Shown here one piece after another: positions 15,473 to 22,759 of a stretch of 64,000 nucleotides of DNA; position 1 is the first letter of the stretch, and each line of letters starts with the position of its first letter. The notes below the pieces were generated by a model. The model ran no database searches. It was not told the DNA's origin and saw only the letters and a list, made by a program, of their open reading frames with translations. Made by a program: the position numbers and the translations under genes. The stretch is from JAICMB01 sp035295125. GTDB taxonomy: Bacteria > Acidobacteriota > Terriglobia > Bryobacterales > Bryobacteraceae. The stretch spans positions 248,001 through 312,000 of the forward strand of contig DATGJP010000095.1 in the NCBI GenBank assembly GCA_035295125.1. The letters run 5' to 3'.

Positions 15473-15960
15473 ATGGGCCCTCCCGAGAGTGCTACAAGCC
15501 ATTCCGAAAATCAAGCGGTTCGGCGAAAACGGTCACCCCGCCGGCCGAGGACGCGTCGCTGTCTGCTGAAAGGATGCGAGCAGTCCTTTCGTCCGCGGCA
15601 GTCGAGCCAGCGATATTGCAGTGCGGAATGTCGGAAAGCGGCTCGGAAAATGGTCGCGATGGAAGGCGCAGCAACGGTACCGGGAAACAGCAGTTGGCCA
15701 AGCGAAACGCAACGGGCAAAGCCGGCGCTATCGTGAGCGCGTCAAAAGCCGTAAACCGCCAGAGCCAAAAGCGGACGAGGCCGCGAGGGTAATCACTCCG
15801 GAACATTCTTTTCGATCATCCTTGCGACCGGCCCGGCTGCTACGAAGGGTTCACACAGCAGCGGCGAAGCCCCTTGCAGCACTACTGTTCACGTGCTTGC
15901 AGGCACGCGATGGAGCGCGTCTACCAACGGGAGCTTCGCTTGAAACAGGCGCGCATTTAA
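15473..15960 (+). pseudogene. Broken gene for a protein with two Cys4 zinc-knuckle-like modules
   Basis: Read across two +1 frameshifts the product has about 161 residues. Module 1 is CLLKGCEQSFRPRQSSQRYC plus SAEC (C-x4-C ... C-x3-C). It is followed by a basic stretch (KWSRWKAQQRYRETAVGQAK, NGQSRRYRERVKSRKPP) and module 2, CDRPGCYEGFTQQRRSPLQHYC plus SRAC. The first shift is at an AAAA run near 15648, the second at a TTTT run near 15810; removal of one base from each restores the full reading. This pattern suits either decay or sequencing error in homopolymers. The protein looks like a DNA- or RNA-binding accessory of the neighbouring transposase genes; function inferred only from composition. 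Confidence 0.6.
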
Positions 15961-16011
15961 TCCCGAGATATTGATCCGCGGGCGGGATCGCCTTAACATT
16001 CAGCCTGTCCG

Positions 16012-16269
16012 ATGAAACTGGAGTTTCACCAACTCGACCGTCGTTGGGAGCATTTGCGCGTGCACCATCCGGGACGGCAGCAGCGGTTGTTGGCGTCTCT
16101 GGCGGAGAGCGGCCAGCAGACGCCCATCGTGGTGGTTGCGGCCGATGGGCAGCCAGGCCGCCATGTGGTGATCGACGGCTACAAGCGCATGGCGGCGCTC
16201 GGGCAACTCGGCCGGGACACAGTGGAGGCCGTGGTGTGGCCGCTGACCGAAGAGGGACCAGCATGTTGA
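16012..16269 (+). CDS. Small ParB/Srx-fold protein associated with IS21-like genes
   Basis: The 85-residue protein is open throughout. It holds a minimal ParB N-terminal domain: RRWEHLRVHHPGRQQRLLASL at the start, then GQQTPIVVV, the nucleotide-binding box VIDGYKRMAALGQLG (the G-H-R-R box with Tyr-Lys in place of His-Arg), and TVEAVVWPLTEE. ParB boxes bind and hydrolyse CTP or act as nucleases in other families; there is no HTH, so DNA contact would need a partner. Its TGA overlaps the start of istA by seven bases, indicating coupled translation. The gene is intact between two broken neighbours. The fold call is fairly secure, the role in transposition is inference. Confidence 0.75.
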   Translation: MKLEFHQLDRRWEHLRVHHPGRQQRLLASLAESGQQTPIVVVAADGQPGRHVVIDGYKRMAALGQLGRDTVEAVVWPLTEEGPAC

Positions 16270-17666
16270 GCCAAGCGCAACGCACCACGATTCTGGAACT
16301 GTATACGCAGGGAGTGAGCAAACGGGAGATCGCGCGGGTGATGGGGATCTCGCGTGTGGCAGTACGGAAGGTCCTCCGCTCGAACTCCACCACGGTGCCG
16401 GAACTACAACGAGCCGAGAAAGCCGAATCGCACCGCCAACAGATCTTGGAACTCTTCGACAAGTGCAAGGGGAATCTCGTGCGAGTCCATGAGGAACTGG
16501 TGGCCACGGGCGCGGAGTTATCGTACCCCGCGTTGACGGCATTCTGCCGGCGGGCGGAATCGGACAGGCGCCGCCTGTGGCGTCGGGCCAATACCACTTC
16601 GATCCGGGTGAGGAGATGCAGCATGATACTTCTCCACACGAAGTCGAACTGGCCGGCAGGAAACGCAAGGTGCAGACGGCTTCGGCGGTGTTGTGCTACT
16701 CGCGGATGCTGTTCTTCCAGTGCTATCCGACTTTCCGGCGTTTCGATTGCAAGGTGTTTCTGACTGAAGCGGCGCGTTACTTCTCCGGAGCCGCGACCCG
16801 CGTGATGATCGATAACACGCATGCAGTGGTGCTGCGCGGTACGGGACGCGAGATGATTCCTGTACCCGAGATGGAAGCCTTCGGCGAGCGCTTCGGGTTC
16901 CGATTCGCGGCTCACGAACTGGGCCACGCCAGTCGCTCGGCCCGGGTGGAGAGGCCATTCAGCTTTATCGAGGGAAACTTCCTCGCCGGGCGCACCTTCG
17001 CCAGTTGGGAGGATCTGAATCAGCAGGCACGCCAATGGTGCGACAAGGTCAACTCCACTTACAAGAAGCATCTGCGCGCGGTGCCGCGCGAGCTATTCGC
17101 CCTGGAGCGGCTGCACCTGAAACCACTGCCCGCATGGATTCCGGAGATTTACCGCCTGCATCAACGCTTAGTGGATATCGAGGGGTATGTCGCGTTGAAC
17201 AGTAATCGGTATTCGGTTCCGCTCGAGTGGATCGGCCGCCGCGTGGAGGTGCGCGAGACCAGGGACAAGATCGAGATCCAACTCGATGCCCGCCGCATGG
17301 TGACACACCGCCGCATTGCCGAGGCGGAGCACCAGCGCGTAATGCTGGCCGAGCACCGGCCGTCGCGCGGCCAGCGACCGTCTCGGCCCGATCCCCATCC
17401 CGAGGAGCAAGCCATTCGTCACGGTTACGCCGGAACTGGCGGACTACGTCGCGGACCTGAAGCAGCGGAGCCGCAAAGTGATCACCGTTGCCCTGCGGCA
17501 ACTGCTGCGATTGGTGCCGGAGTATCCGCGAGAGCCGTTGGTAGGCGCCGTGCGCGAGGCAGCCCGCTACGGGCTCTACGACCTGGACCGGTTGGAGCGT
17601 ATGATCCTGCGCCGCGTGACACGCGACTATTTCCTGCTGAACGAAGGGCCTGACAGAGATGACTGA
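16263..17666 (+). pseudogene. istA: istA-like transposase of the IS21 family, frameshifted
   Basis: Starting at ATG 16263, an N-terminal HTH is visible (LSQAQRTTILELYTQGVSKREIARVMGISRVAVRKVL). A one-base loss in a G run near 16554 breaks the frame at CRR; the next frame continues GIGQAPPVASGQYHFDPG. The integrase core then shows Asp in GEEMQHD, Asp in VMIDN and Glu in VERPFSFIEGNF, a full DDE set. A one-base gain near 17416 (ATTC for ATC) breaks it again, and the C-terminus resumes as VTVTPELADYVADLKQRSRK to the TGA at 17664. Intact length would be about 467 residues, within the IS21 IstA range. IstA catalyses strand transfer with the IstB ATPase. The 3' end overlaps istB by eight bases. Confidence 0.8.
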
Positions 17667-18372
17667 AGAACTCGAACAACTGCTGAAGAATCTCAAACTG
17701 CGCCGCATCATGGAGATCTATGAGGAGCAGTCGCGCGCGGCCGACAAGGATGACATCAGCTAAACGGATTTCGTCACGCGCCTGGTGCGTGCACAATGGC
17801 AGGCCAAGCAGGAGGGCGCTCTGGAGTGGCGCATCCAGCGTGCCAACCACCCGGAACGGTGGACGCTGGAGACGTTTCCCTTCGCTCGACAGCCCGGTGT
17901 GAGCCGCAAACAGATTCGCGGGTTTGCGGAGTTGGAGTTTATTGCCAAAGCAGAAAACATCGTGCTGGTCGGCGACACCGGAAGGGGCAAAACAGGATTG
18001 GCCTGCGGACTGTTGCTGAAAGCGCTGGAGAACGGCTACCGGTGTCAGTTCATCAAGGCCCAAGACTGTTCGATGAAATGTATGCATCGCTAGCCGATCG
18101 CTCGACGCGGCAACTGCTCAAGCGCTTGGCGCGGCTGGATTGACGAATTTGGATACCTGAATCTGAAACCGGAGCAGTCCAACATCTTCTTCAAGCTGAT
18201 GGAGGAACGCTACCGCCAGCATCCCACGATCATTACAACAAACTTGGGGTACGACGAGTGGCCGAACTTCCTGGGCAACCGGCCGATGGTGGAAGCGCTG
18301 TTGAGTCGTCTCCGTCACTACTGCCACACCGTGCACATCAAGGGTCTGTCACTGCACGAGTTGCAAGGTTGA
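17659..18372 (+). pseudogene. istB: istB-like ATPase of the IS21 family, multiply disrupted
   Basis: The gene begins with MTEELEQLLKNLKLRRIMEI, typical of IstB. A TAA stop at 17761 (DDIS-stop where Tyr is usual) follows after 34 codons; the same frame continues with FVTRLVRAQWQAKQEGALEW and the Walker A region LVGDTGRGKTGLA (canonical GxxGxGKT with G-D-T-G-R-G-K-T). A frameshift near 18068 and a small deletion with another shift near 18138 (the LLLIDE Walker B region is damaged) precede the end, EFGYLNLKPEQSNIFFKLME and HTVHIKGLSLHELQG. IstB is the AAA+ helper that selects the target for IstA. With four lesions it is certainly non-functional as read. Confidence 0.8.
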
Positions 18373-18381
18373 GAGCGCATC

Positions 18382-18714
18382 GTGGATGACGCTATCGGTC
18401 TGGAACAATATGTTCGCCGGGTTTTGGAGGCGTATCGCAAAACGCCGGGAACGACGGGAACGATTCGCCGTCCCGACCGCATGCTCGCGGCCCAACTCTT
18501 CCACCGCGGCATCTCTCTTAGCATGGTCGAAAATGCTCTCGTTCTGGCGGCGACGCGCCGGCTGATTCGGCGAGCCGATGCGCCGCCACTGGGTACGGTT
18601 CGCTCGCTGGCGTACTTCCTGCCGGTGATCGAGGAGGTGCTCGAACTCCGGGTCAAGCCCGACTACTTCCAATATCTCCGTCAAAAGCTTCAGCGGATCT
18701 CTCCGAACCGATAG
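18382..18714 (+). CDS. Small conserved-looking accessory protein downstream of istB
   Basis: An uninterrupted 110-residue frame from a GTG at 18382 starts nine bases after the istB stop. The product is helical and basic, without known motif: LEQYVRRVLEAYRKTPGTTG, then RPDRMLAAQLFHRGISLSMVENALVLAATRR, and RSLAYFLPVIEEVLEL followed by DYFQYLRQKL. The middle part resembles replication-initiator or DnaD-like helical segments in composition, but I cannot assign it. Position and orientation suggest it belongs to the IS21-like element. It is intact although istA and istB are broken. Function unknown. Confidence 0.65.
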   Translation: MDDAIGLEQYVRRVLEAYRKTPGTTGTIRRPDRMLAAQLFHRGISLSMVENALVLAATRRLIRRADAPPLGTVRSLAYFLPVIEEVLELRVKPDYFQYLRQKLQRISPNR

Positions 18715-18867
18715 TCCGAGGCCACCCAGCCGGACGCGGATGATGAAACCCACCCCGCACGCCTACGGCGTGGATGATATCGCCCTCGCCCTCCGCCTCC
18801 CTGAAGATTCGCCTTCGGCAAGGATAATGCCGCATCCCACACGCCTGTTCCCAGTCCGGTTCCCGCA

Positions 18868-18913
18868 GTGGGTCACTTCATCCGAGCGCTACTGGGTCAT
18901 TCTTGCGGAGCAC
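18868..18913 (-). repeat. IS21-type right-end direct repeats (two copies)
   Basis: GTGGGTCACTTCATCCGAGC (18868) and CTGGGTCATTCTTGCGGAGC (18892) are written on the plus strand, 24 bases apart. IS21 elements have such multiple terminal repeats as transposase binding sites. The TAG of the istB remnant lies inside the second copy. Confidence 0.6.
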
Positions 18914-19220
18914 CGAAGCGATAGATGCGCGTTGTGAACCAGCCGGTCTAGGATGCCGTCGGCCAGCGTTCCTCCCAAAGCAACTGTTGAGTCAGATGCG
19001 GATGCTGCTGTCGCTGCCGATGAAGATCGGCGAAGTCAGGCATGAGCAGCGCGGTCGGACGGCTGCGCGGAGGCCCGCCGAACAACGCCGCCTCCAATCG
19101 GTCATCGGCCCGATCGGGTCCGAGCGGCCACGTAATCTTGGCAGCTTCAGCCCTCTGTAGATACTCGTGTGCGGTGCCGAGGCCAATCGAGCAACTTCGG
19201 GCGATCGCTCGCAGCCCTCC
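18889..19220 (-). pseudogene. Fused istA head and istB tail remnants
   Basis: From about 19220 leftwards the reverse strand reads LRAIARSCSIGLGTAHEYLQ, then RAEAAKITWPLG and MPDFADLHRQRQQHPHLTQQ with LLWEE, the familiar start of IS21 IstA. Near 18972 it passes, with a change of frame, into TLADGILDRLVHNAHLSLRC followed by SARMTQ and a TAG at 18889, the usual IstB C-terminus. The junction marks an internal deletion. There is no start codon for the IstA part in a suitable position. Confidence 0.7.
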
Positions 19221-19346
19221 TCGCTGGCACGCTTATCCTCCCTTTCGAGGGGGAGGCTGCCTGCCATTGTGTTGTCCAGCGCTGCTATCTGCCTGTGGAA
19301 ATCATTCCGGCGAAGCCGAACGCAGTTACGGCATCGGCCGAAACCG

Positions 19347-19434
19347 TTCGGCTTCATCCCGGAACCGGTGTTCACCTTCACCCGAATCCTGTTCGGGATC
19401 ATCCCGGAATGTCGTTCGGAATCATCCCGGAACC
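19347..19434 (-). repeat. IS21-type left-end direct repeats (three copies)
   Basis: Copies at 19347-19366, 19392-19411 and 19415-19434 share TTCGGnnTCATCCCGGAA. Spacings are 45 and 23 bases, close to two and one unit. They lie upstream of the istA remnant on the reverse strand, where the left-end transposase sites are expected. Confidence 0.6.
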
Positions 19435-19626
19435 CCGGATTCCCCATCAACGCAGAGCTGCGGCGGCCGTCAAGTGCAAGGTATGCACACCCATTGACAA
19501 CGGCTTCGTCGGAAGCGCCATGTTGGAAATTTGAGGCGAAAGGGCTTAGGCCGTGTCTCCGGAGAAAACGATGTACATTTAGGCGGCCAATAGTGGCTAA
19601 GTTCTTTATTTTATATTATTTAGAGG

Positions 19627-19716
19627 TGGCGGAGAGAGAGGGATTCGAACCCTCGATAGAGTTTCCCCTATACACGCTTTCCAAGCGTGCGCCTTCAACC
19701 ACTCGGCCATCTCTCC
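19627..19716 (-). tRNA. tRNA-Ser, anticodon GGA
   Basis: The reverse strand from 19716 forms a class II tRNA: acceptor GGAGAGA paired with TCTCTCC, D arm with GGCCGAGTGGTTGAAGGC, anticodon stem and loop CACGCTTGGAAAGCGTG with GGA, a long variable arm (TATAGGGGAAACTCTA), and T arm GAGGGTTCGAATCCCTC. CCA is encoded. The 90-base length fits serine tRNAs. It reads UCC and UCU codons. IS21 remnants lie directly downstream of its 3' end. Confidence 0.96.
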
Positions 19717-19756
19717 GATGCTTGCGCAGGCTGAACCTCAGTGTATCACGGTGGAT

Positions 19757-19785
19757 TTGACAAACCTGTCCCAATGTGTGATTAT
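19757..19785 (+). promoter_or_regulatory. Promoter of argF
   Basis: A perfect TTGACA (19757-19762), a 17-base spacer and GATTAT (19780-19785) precede argF by about 50 bases. The predicted transcription start falls inside the ArgR-type box that follows. Confidence 0.65.
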
Positions 19786-19792
19786 TCATATA

Positions 19793-19810
19793 GCTGAATA
19801 AAAATTCAGC
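19793..19810 (+). promoter_or_regulatory. ArgR/AhrC-type ARG box
   Basis: GCTGAATAAAAATTCAGC contains TGAAT-AAAA-ATTCA, an exact fit to the ARG-box consensus TGAATWWWWATTCA. A weaker half box (TTATTCAT) lies three bases upstream, the usual tandem spacing. Repression of argF by an arginine-bound ArgR is inferred from family knowledge; argR is not in the window. Confidence 0.75.
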
Positions 19811-19838
19811 GGTAGCGCTCAAATCGAGGAGAGACACC

Positions 19839-20798
19839 ATGGCCGCCCCGTCGCCCGTCAATGTTTCCTACATCAGTCCCGCAAAGATCGAAGCCGGCAA
19901 ACTGACGCGCGACCTCGACCTCTCCAACGACGAGCTCTCAGGGCTCCTGGACCTCACCGGCCGCCTCAAGAACCACCCCGCACGGTTCGCACAATCGCTG
20001 GCCGGCTCCTACATCAGCCTGCTGTTCGAAAAGCCGTCTCTCCGCACCCGGATGACATTTGAGCTCGCCATCAAACAGCTCGGCGGCGATGCTGTCACCA
20101 GCATCGGTCCCATCGGCGACCGGGAGCCGGTGAAGGACATTGCACGCAACCTGGACCGCTGGACCAACGCGATCGTCGCCCGCACCTTCTCACAGGAAAC
20201 CGTGGATGAACTGGCCGAATGGTCGGGCGTGCCGGTGGTCAATGCCCTCAGTGATCTGTACCATCCCTGCCAGGCGCTCGCTGACGTATTCACGATGCAG
20301 GAACAGTTCGGGGACCTGGCCGGTCTCAAGCTGGCGTTCGTCGGCGACGGCAACAACGTGGCGCATTCCCTGATGCTCACTGCCGCCCGTCTGGGGATGA
20401 GCTTCAGCATCGGCTGCCCAAAGGGGTACGAGCCCAATGCCGAGATCGTGCTGCAGGCATCCGGACTTGCCGCCGTCACAGGCGCAAAGCTCGAAATCAC
20501 CCACGATCCCGCCCAGGCAGTTGCCGGCGCCCACGCCGTGTACACCGACGTATGGGCCAGCATGGGCCAGGAGAGCGAGAAGAACGAACGGCTGTCGGCT
20601 TTCGCCCGCTACCAGGTGAATGAAAAGTTATTCGCCAAGGCGCGGCCCGATGCGCGCTTTATGCATTGCCTCCCGGCAAAGCGAGGGGAAGAAGTCACCG
20701 ACGGCGTTATGGAATCGAAGAGCTCCGTCGTGTTCGACCAGGCCGAGAATCGCCTGCACACCCAAAAAGCGCTGCTCCTGATGCTTCTCGGCGATTAA
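19839..20798 (+). CDS. argF: Ornithine carbamoyltransferase
   Basis: The enzyme transfers a carbamoyl group from carbamoyl phosphate to ornithine, giving citrulline in arginine synthesis (EC 2.1.3.3). Its 319 residues match the family length. Visible motifs are the carbamoyl-phosphate site FEKPSLRTRMTFE (67-71 = SLRTR), HPCQALAD, GDGNNVAHSL, the ornithine-binding DVWASMGQE loop and HCLPAKRGEEV. Ser-Leu in place of Ser-Thr before RTR occurs in many bacterial members. N-acetylornithine specificity cannot be excluded but the SMG loop argues for ornithine. A GAGGAGAG ribosome site precedes the ATG. Promoter and ARG box lie just upstream. The other arginine genes are not nearby. Confidence 0.95.
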   Translation: MAAPSPVNVSYISPAKIEAGKLTRDLDLSNDELSGLLDLTGRLKNHPARFAQSLAGSYISLLFEKPSLRTRMTFELAIKQLGGDAVTSIGPIGDREPVKDIARNLDRWTNAIVARTFSQETVDELAEWSGVPVVNALSDLYHPCQALADVFTMQEQFGDLAGLKLAFVGDGNNVAHSLMLTAARLGMSFSIGCPKGYEPNAEIVLQASGLAAVTGAKLEITHDPAQAVAGAHAVYTDVWASMGQESEKNERLSAFARYQVNEKLFAKARPDARFMHCLPAKRGEEVTDGVMESKSSVVFDQAENRLHTQKALLLMLLGD

Positions 20799-20826
20799 CC
20801 CGCCCCTTAGTCGTACAATTGGCTTC

Positions 20827-21858
20827 ATGAACCGCCGGACATTTCTGTTCGCCGTGGGCGGATGCGCTCCGCTCATCCTGGGTGCGACCGACAAAGCTGG
20901 AACTAAACGTCCCGTACTTGGCGAGGGCGACCACAAATACGAGGCGATCCACGACTGGGGCGAACTTCCCGCCAGCATCCAGTACGGCAATACGCACGGA
21001 GTTTGCGAGGACTCCCACGGCCGCATCTATGTCCACCACACTGTCAACGCCGCAAGCGAAAGCAGCGACAGCATGGTGGTGTTCGACCACAAGGGCAAAT
21101 TCATCAAGTCCTGGGGCAAAGACTTCAAGGGCGGCGCGCACGGCCTGCACATCCAGAAGGAAGGCGGCCGCGAGTTCCTCTACCTCTGCGACACGCAGCG
21201 CGGACTGATGGTCAAGACGACGCTGGAGGGCGAGGAAGTCTTCACGCTGGGATACCCGAACGAGTCGGAAGCATACAAGCCGGCCGCCGACGGCAAGAAG
21301 AAGAAATACAGTCCCACCAATCTCGCGATCGGCCCGAACGGCGACATCTACATCGGGGACGGCTACGGGTCGAGCTACGTCAATCAGTACAACAGCAAGG
21401 GCGAATACATCCGAAGCTTCGGCGGACCCGGCAAAGAGGCCGGGCAGCTGGATTGCCCGCACGGCATCACGCTCGACCGGCGCGGCGCGGAGCCGATTCT
21501 GATGGTCGCCGACCGCGCCAACAAGCGCATCCAGACCTTTACGCTCGATGGCCGGCATCTGGGTTTCACCAACGGCGTGAATCTGCCCTGCTATTTCAGC
21601 TTTTACAAGAACGGGGATGTGGTGGTACCCGACCTCGGCGCGCGCGTCACGCTGATGGATCGGAATAACCAGGTGATCGAGCACCTCGGCGACGATTCGG
21701 CGAGCAAGTGGGGCGAGACTCGAAAGCTCACGCGCGACCACTTCAAACCCGGCAAATTCGTCTGCCCGCACGGCGCGTGTTTCGACCATGCCGGCAATAT
21801 TTTTGTAGTGGAGTGGGTGGAGGTGGGGCGCGTCACTAAACTGCGGAAGGTTGCCTGA
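20827..21858 (+). CDS. Tat-exported NHL-like six-bladed beta-propeller protein
   Basis: The protein has 343 residues. It begins NRRTFLFAVGGCAPLILGA, a twin-arginine signal. The body is built of NHL/SMP-30-like blades: NTHGVCEDSHGRIYVHHT, YSPTNLAIGPNGDIYIGDGYG, GQLDCPHGITLD and PHGACFDHAGNIFVVEW. Such propellers bind ligands or act as lactonases or peptidyl-glycine lyase-like enzymes; nothing here decides which. It starts 28 bases after argF and may be read through from it, and is followed after five bases by the MBL hydrolase gene. Many Acidobacteria carry similar Tat-exported propellers of unknown role. Confidence 0.87.
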   Translation: MNRRTFLFAVGGCAPLILGATDKAGTKRPVLGEGDHKYEAIHDWGELPASIQYGNTHGVCEDSHGRIYVHHTVNAASESSDSMVVFDHKGKFIKSWGKDFKGGAHGLHIQKEGGREFLYLCDTQRGLMVKTTLEGEEVFTLGYPNESEAYKPAADGKKKKYSPTNLAIGPNGDIYIGDGYGSSYVNQYNSKGEYIRSFGGPGKEAGQLDCPHGITLDRRGAEPILMVADRANKRIQTFTLDGRHLGFTNGVNLPCYFSFYKNGDVVVPDLGARVTLMDRNNQVIEHLGDDSASKWGETRKLTRDHFKPGKFVCPHGACFDHAGNIFVVEWVEVGRVTKLRKVA

Positions 21859-21863
21859 AGCCG

Positions 21864-22496
21864 ATGATCCACGAGATCCTGCCCGTCGGAATGCTGCAGT
21901 GCAACTGCTCCGTCTTCGGCGATGAACAGACCAAGGAAGCCATAGTCGTCGACCCGGGTGACGAGATTTCTCAAATCCTGGCGGTGCTGTCCCGGCATGG
22001 CCTGAAGGTCAAAGCGATTATCATCACGCACGCGCACATCGACCATATCGGTGGCGCCGACAAGCTGAAAGCCGTCACCGGGGCGCCGGTCTACATGAAC
22101 GAAAATGACCAGGCGCTGTACGACAACATTGATATGCAGGCGCGCTGGCTGGGCATGGCTCCGCCGGAGCGCACCGATATCGACGTGCACACCCGCGAAG
22201 GGGAAAAGATTGAGCTAGGCGACGCCGAGTTCCAGGTATTGCACACGCCCGGCCATACGCAAGGCAGCCTCAGCATCTGGATTCCGGCACAGAACAAGCT
22301 GGTGGCCGGCGATACGTTGTTCTACGAGAGCATCGGGCGCACTGATTTACCGGGCGGCGACAGCCGTCAGATCCTGCGGTCAATTCGCGACAAGCTGCTA
22401 GTGCTGCCGGACGACGCCGTGGTCATTCCGGGTCATGGCCCGAACACGACGATTGGGCGGGAACGGGCCCACAACCCATTCCTACAGCATCTCTGA
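21864..22496 (+). CDS. MBL-fold metallohydrolase (glyoxalase II-like)
   Basis: The 210-residue protein has the full metallo-beta-lactamase fold set: THAHIDHIGG (zinc site, near residue 55), HTPGHTQGS, AGDTLF and GHGPNTTIGRER. Its size and the RTDLPGGD segment match the YcbL/GloB2 subgroup, which hydrolyses thioesters such as S-lactoylglutathione, although the physiological substrate in this phylum is uncertain. No signal peptide, so cytoplasmic. It follows the propeller gene by five bases and converges with the small gene at 22482, overlapping it by 15 bases. Confidence 0.9.
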   Translation: MIHEILPVGMLQCNCSVFGDEQTKEAIVVDPGDEISQILAVLSRHGLKVKAIIITHAHIDHIGGADKLKAVTGAPVYMNENDQALYDNIDMQARWLGMAPPERTDIDVHTREGEKIELGDAEFQVLHTPGHTQGSLSIWIPAQNKLVAGDTLFYESIGRTDLPGGDSRQILRSIRDKLLVLPDDAVVIPGHGPNTTIGRERAHNPFLQHL

Positions 22497-22748
22497 TTTC
22501 TTCTTTTTCAGCTCCATCATTACGTCGGCGACGAGTTCTTTCGCGTCGGTGATCGACTTCGAAATGATCTGGATATCCATAGCCGGTTTGCCGGGCTGGC
22601 GAGCGCTCTGACAGTACACGCCATGCTGGCCGACCAGCACCAGGGCGTCGGTGAGAAGGTCGAGCGTGACGGCAAGCCGCCCGCGCTCGACGCCCATCAT
22701 CATTTCATGCTTTTCCAGTTCTTCGCGGCGCTCGTGATAAACCGACAT
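22482..22748 (-). CDS. Small helical protein of unknown function
   Basis: From the ATG at 22748 the product has 88 residues; a TTG at 22766 overlapping the ankyrin stop is an alternative. It is largely helical: SVYHERREELEKHEMMMGVE, LAVTLDLLTDALVLVGQHGV and a charged end ELKKKKSEML. One Cys and no recognisable motif. It lies directly behind the ankyrin-repeat gene and is probably cotranscribed with it. Its end overlaps the convergent MBL gene. I do not recognise the family. Confidence 0.6.
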   Translation of the reverse strand: MSVYHERREELEKHEMMMGVERGRLAVTLDLLTDALVLVGQHGVYCQSARQPGKPAMDIQIISKSITDAKELVADVMMELKKKKSEML

Positions 22749-22759
22749 CTCCGTCCACG

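Larger units (their letters stand above)
15473..18714 (+). mobile_element. Decayed five-gene IS21-like element with ParB-box and zinc-knuckle accessory genes
   Basis: In order and on one strand: a twin zinc-knuckle-like gene, a ParB-box gene, istA, istB and a small unknown gene, with overlaps of 7-8 bases between ParB/istA and istA/istB. IS21 elements normally carry only istA and istB. Three of the five genes are interrupted by frameshifts or a stop, so the element is presumably immobile. Its ends were not located; coordinates are those of the coding unit. Confidence 0.65.
18866..19434 (-). mobile_element. IS21-family deletion remnant with both sets of terminal repeats
   Basis: On the reverse strand three left-end repeats (19347-19434) precede an IstA N-terminal fragment, which is joined directly to an IstB C-terminal fragment, followed by two right-end repeats (18868-18913). 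More than a kilobase between istA and istB is missing. It lies about 200 bases from tRNA-Ser and in the opposite orientation to the five-gene element. The exact outer ends could not be fixed. Confidence 0.65.

Noticed and set aside
15640..15815. Programmed +1 frameshifting in the zinc-knuckle gene
   Set aside because: No downstream stimulator such as a stop-slippery pair or hairpin was seen, and the neighbouring istA and istB carry unrelated lesions including a nonsense codon and a deletion. Decay or assembly error is simpler, though not excluded.
15851..17071. A 406-codon open frame on the reverse strand across the IS21-like element
   Set aside because: It is antisense to the ParB and istA genes, whose frames show DDE and ParB motifs. 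The product is Arg/Pro-rich without any domain, as typical for antisense frames in high-GC DNA.
18715..18865. A further coding gene after the accessory protein of the IS21-like element
   Set aside because: The open frame from 18740 runs through the terminal repeats of the neighbouring IS21 relic, so it cannot be a conserved gene.
19347..19434. CRISPR array
   Set aside because: Three short repeats with unequal spacing (45 and 23 bases) at the left end of an IS21 remnant; no cas gene. The arrangement fits transposase binding sites.
20707..21789. A 360-codon reverse-strand frame
   Set aside because: It lies wholly antisense to the Tat-exported propeller gene and has a low-complexity Val/Ala/Asp-rich composition with no motif.
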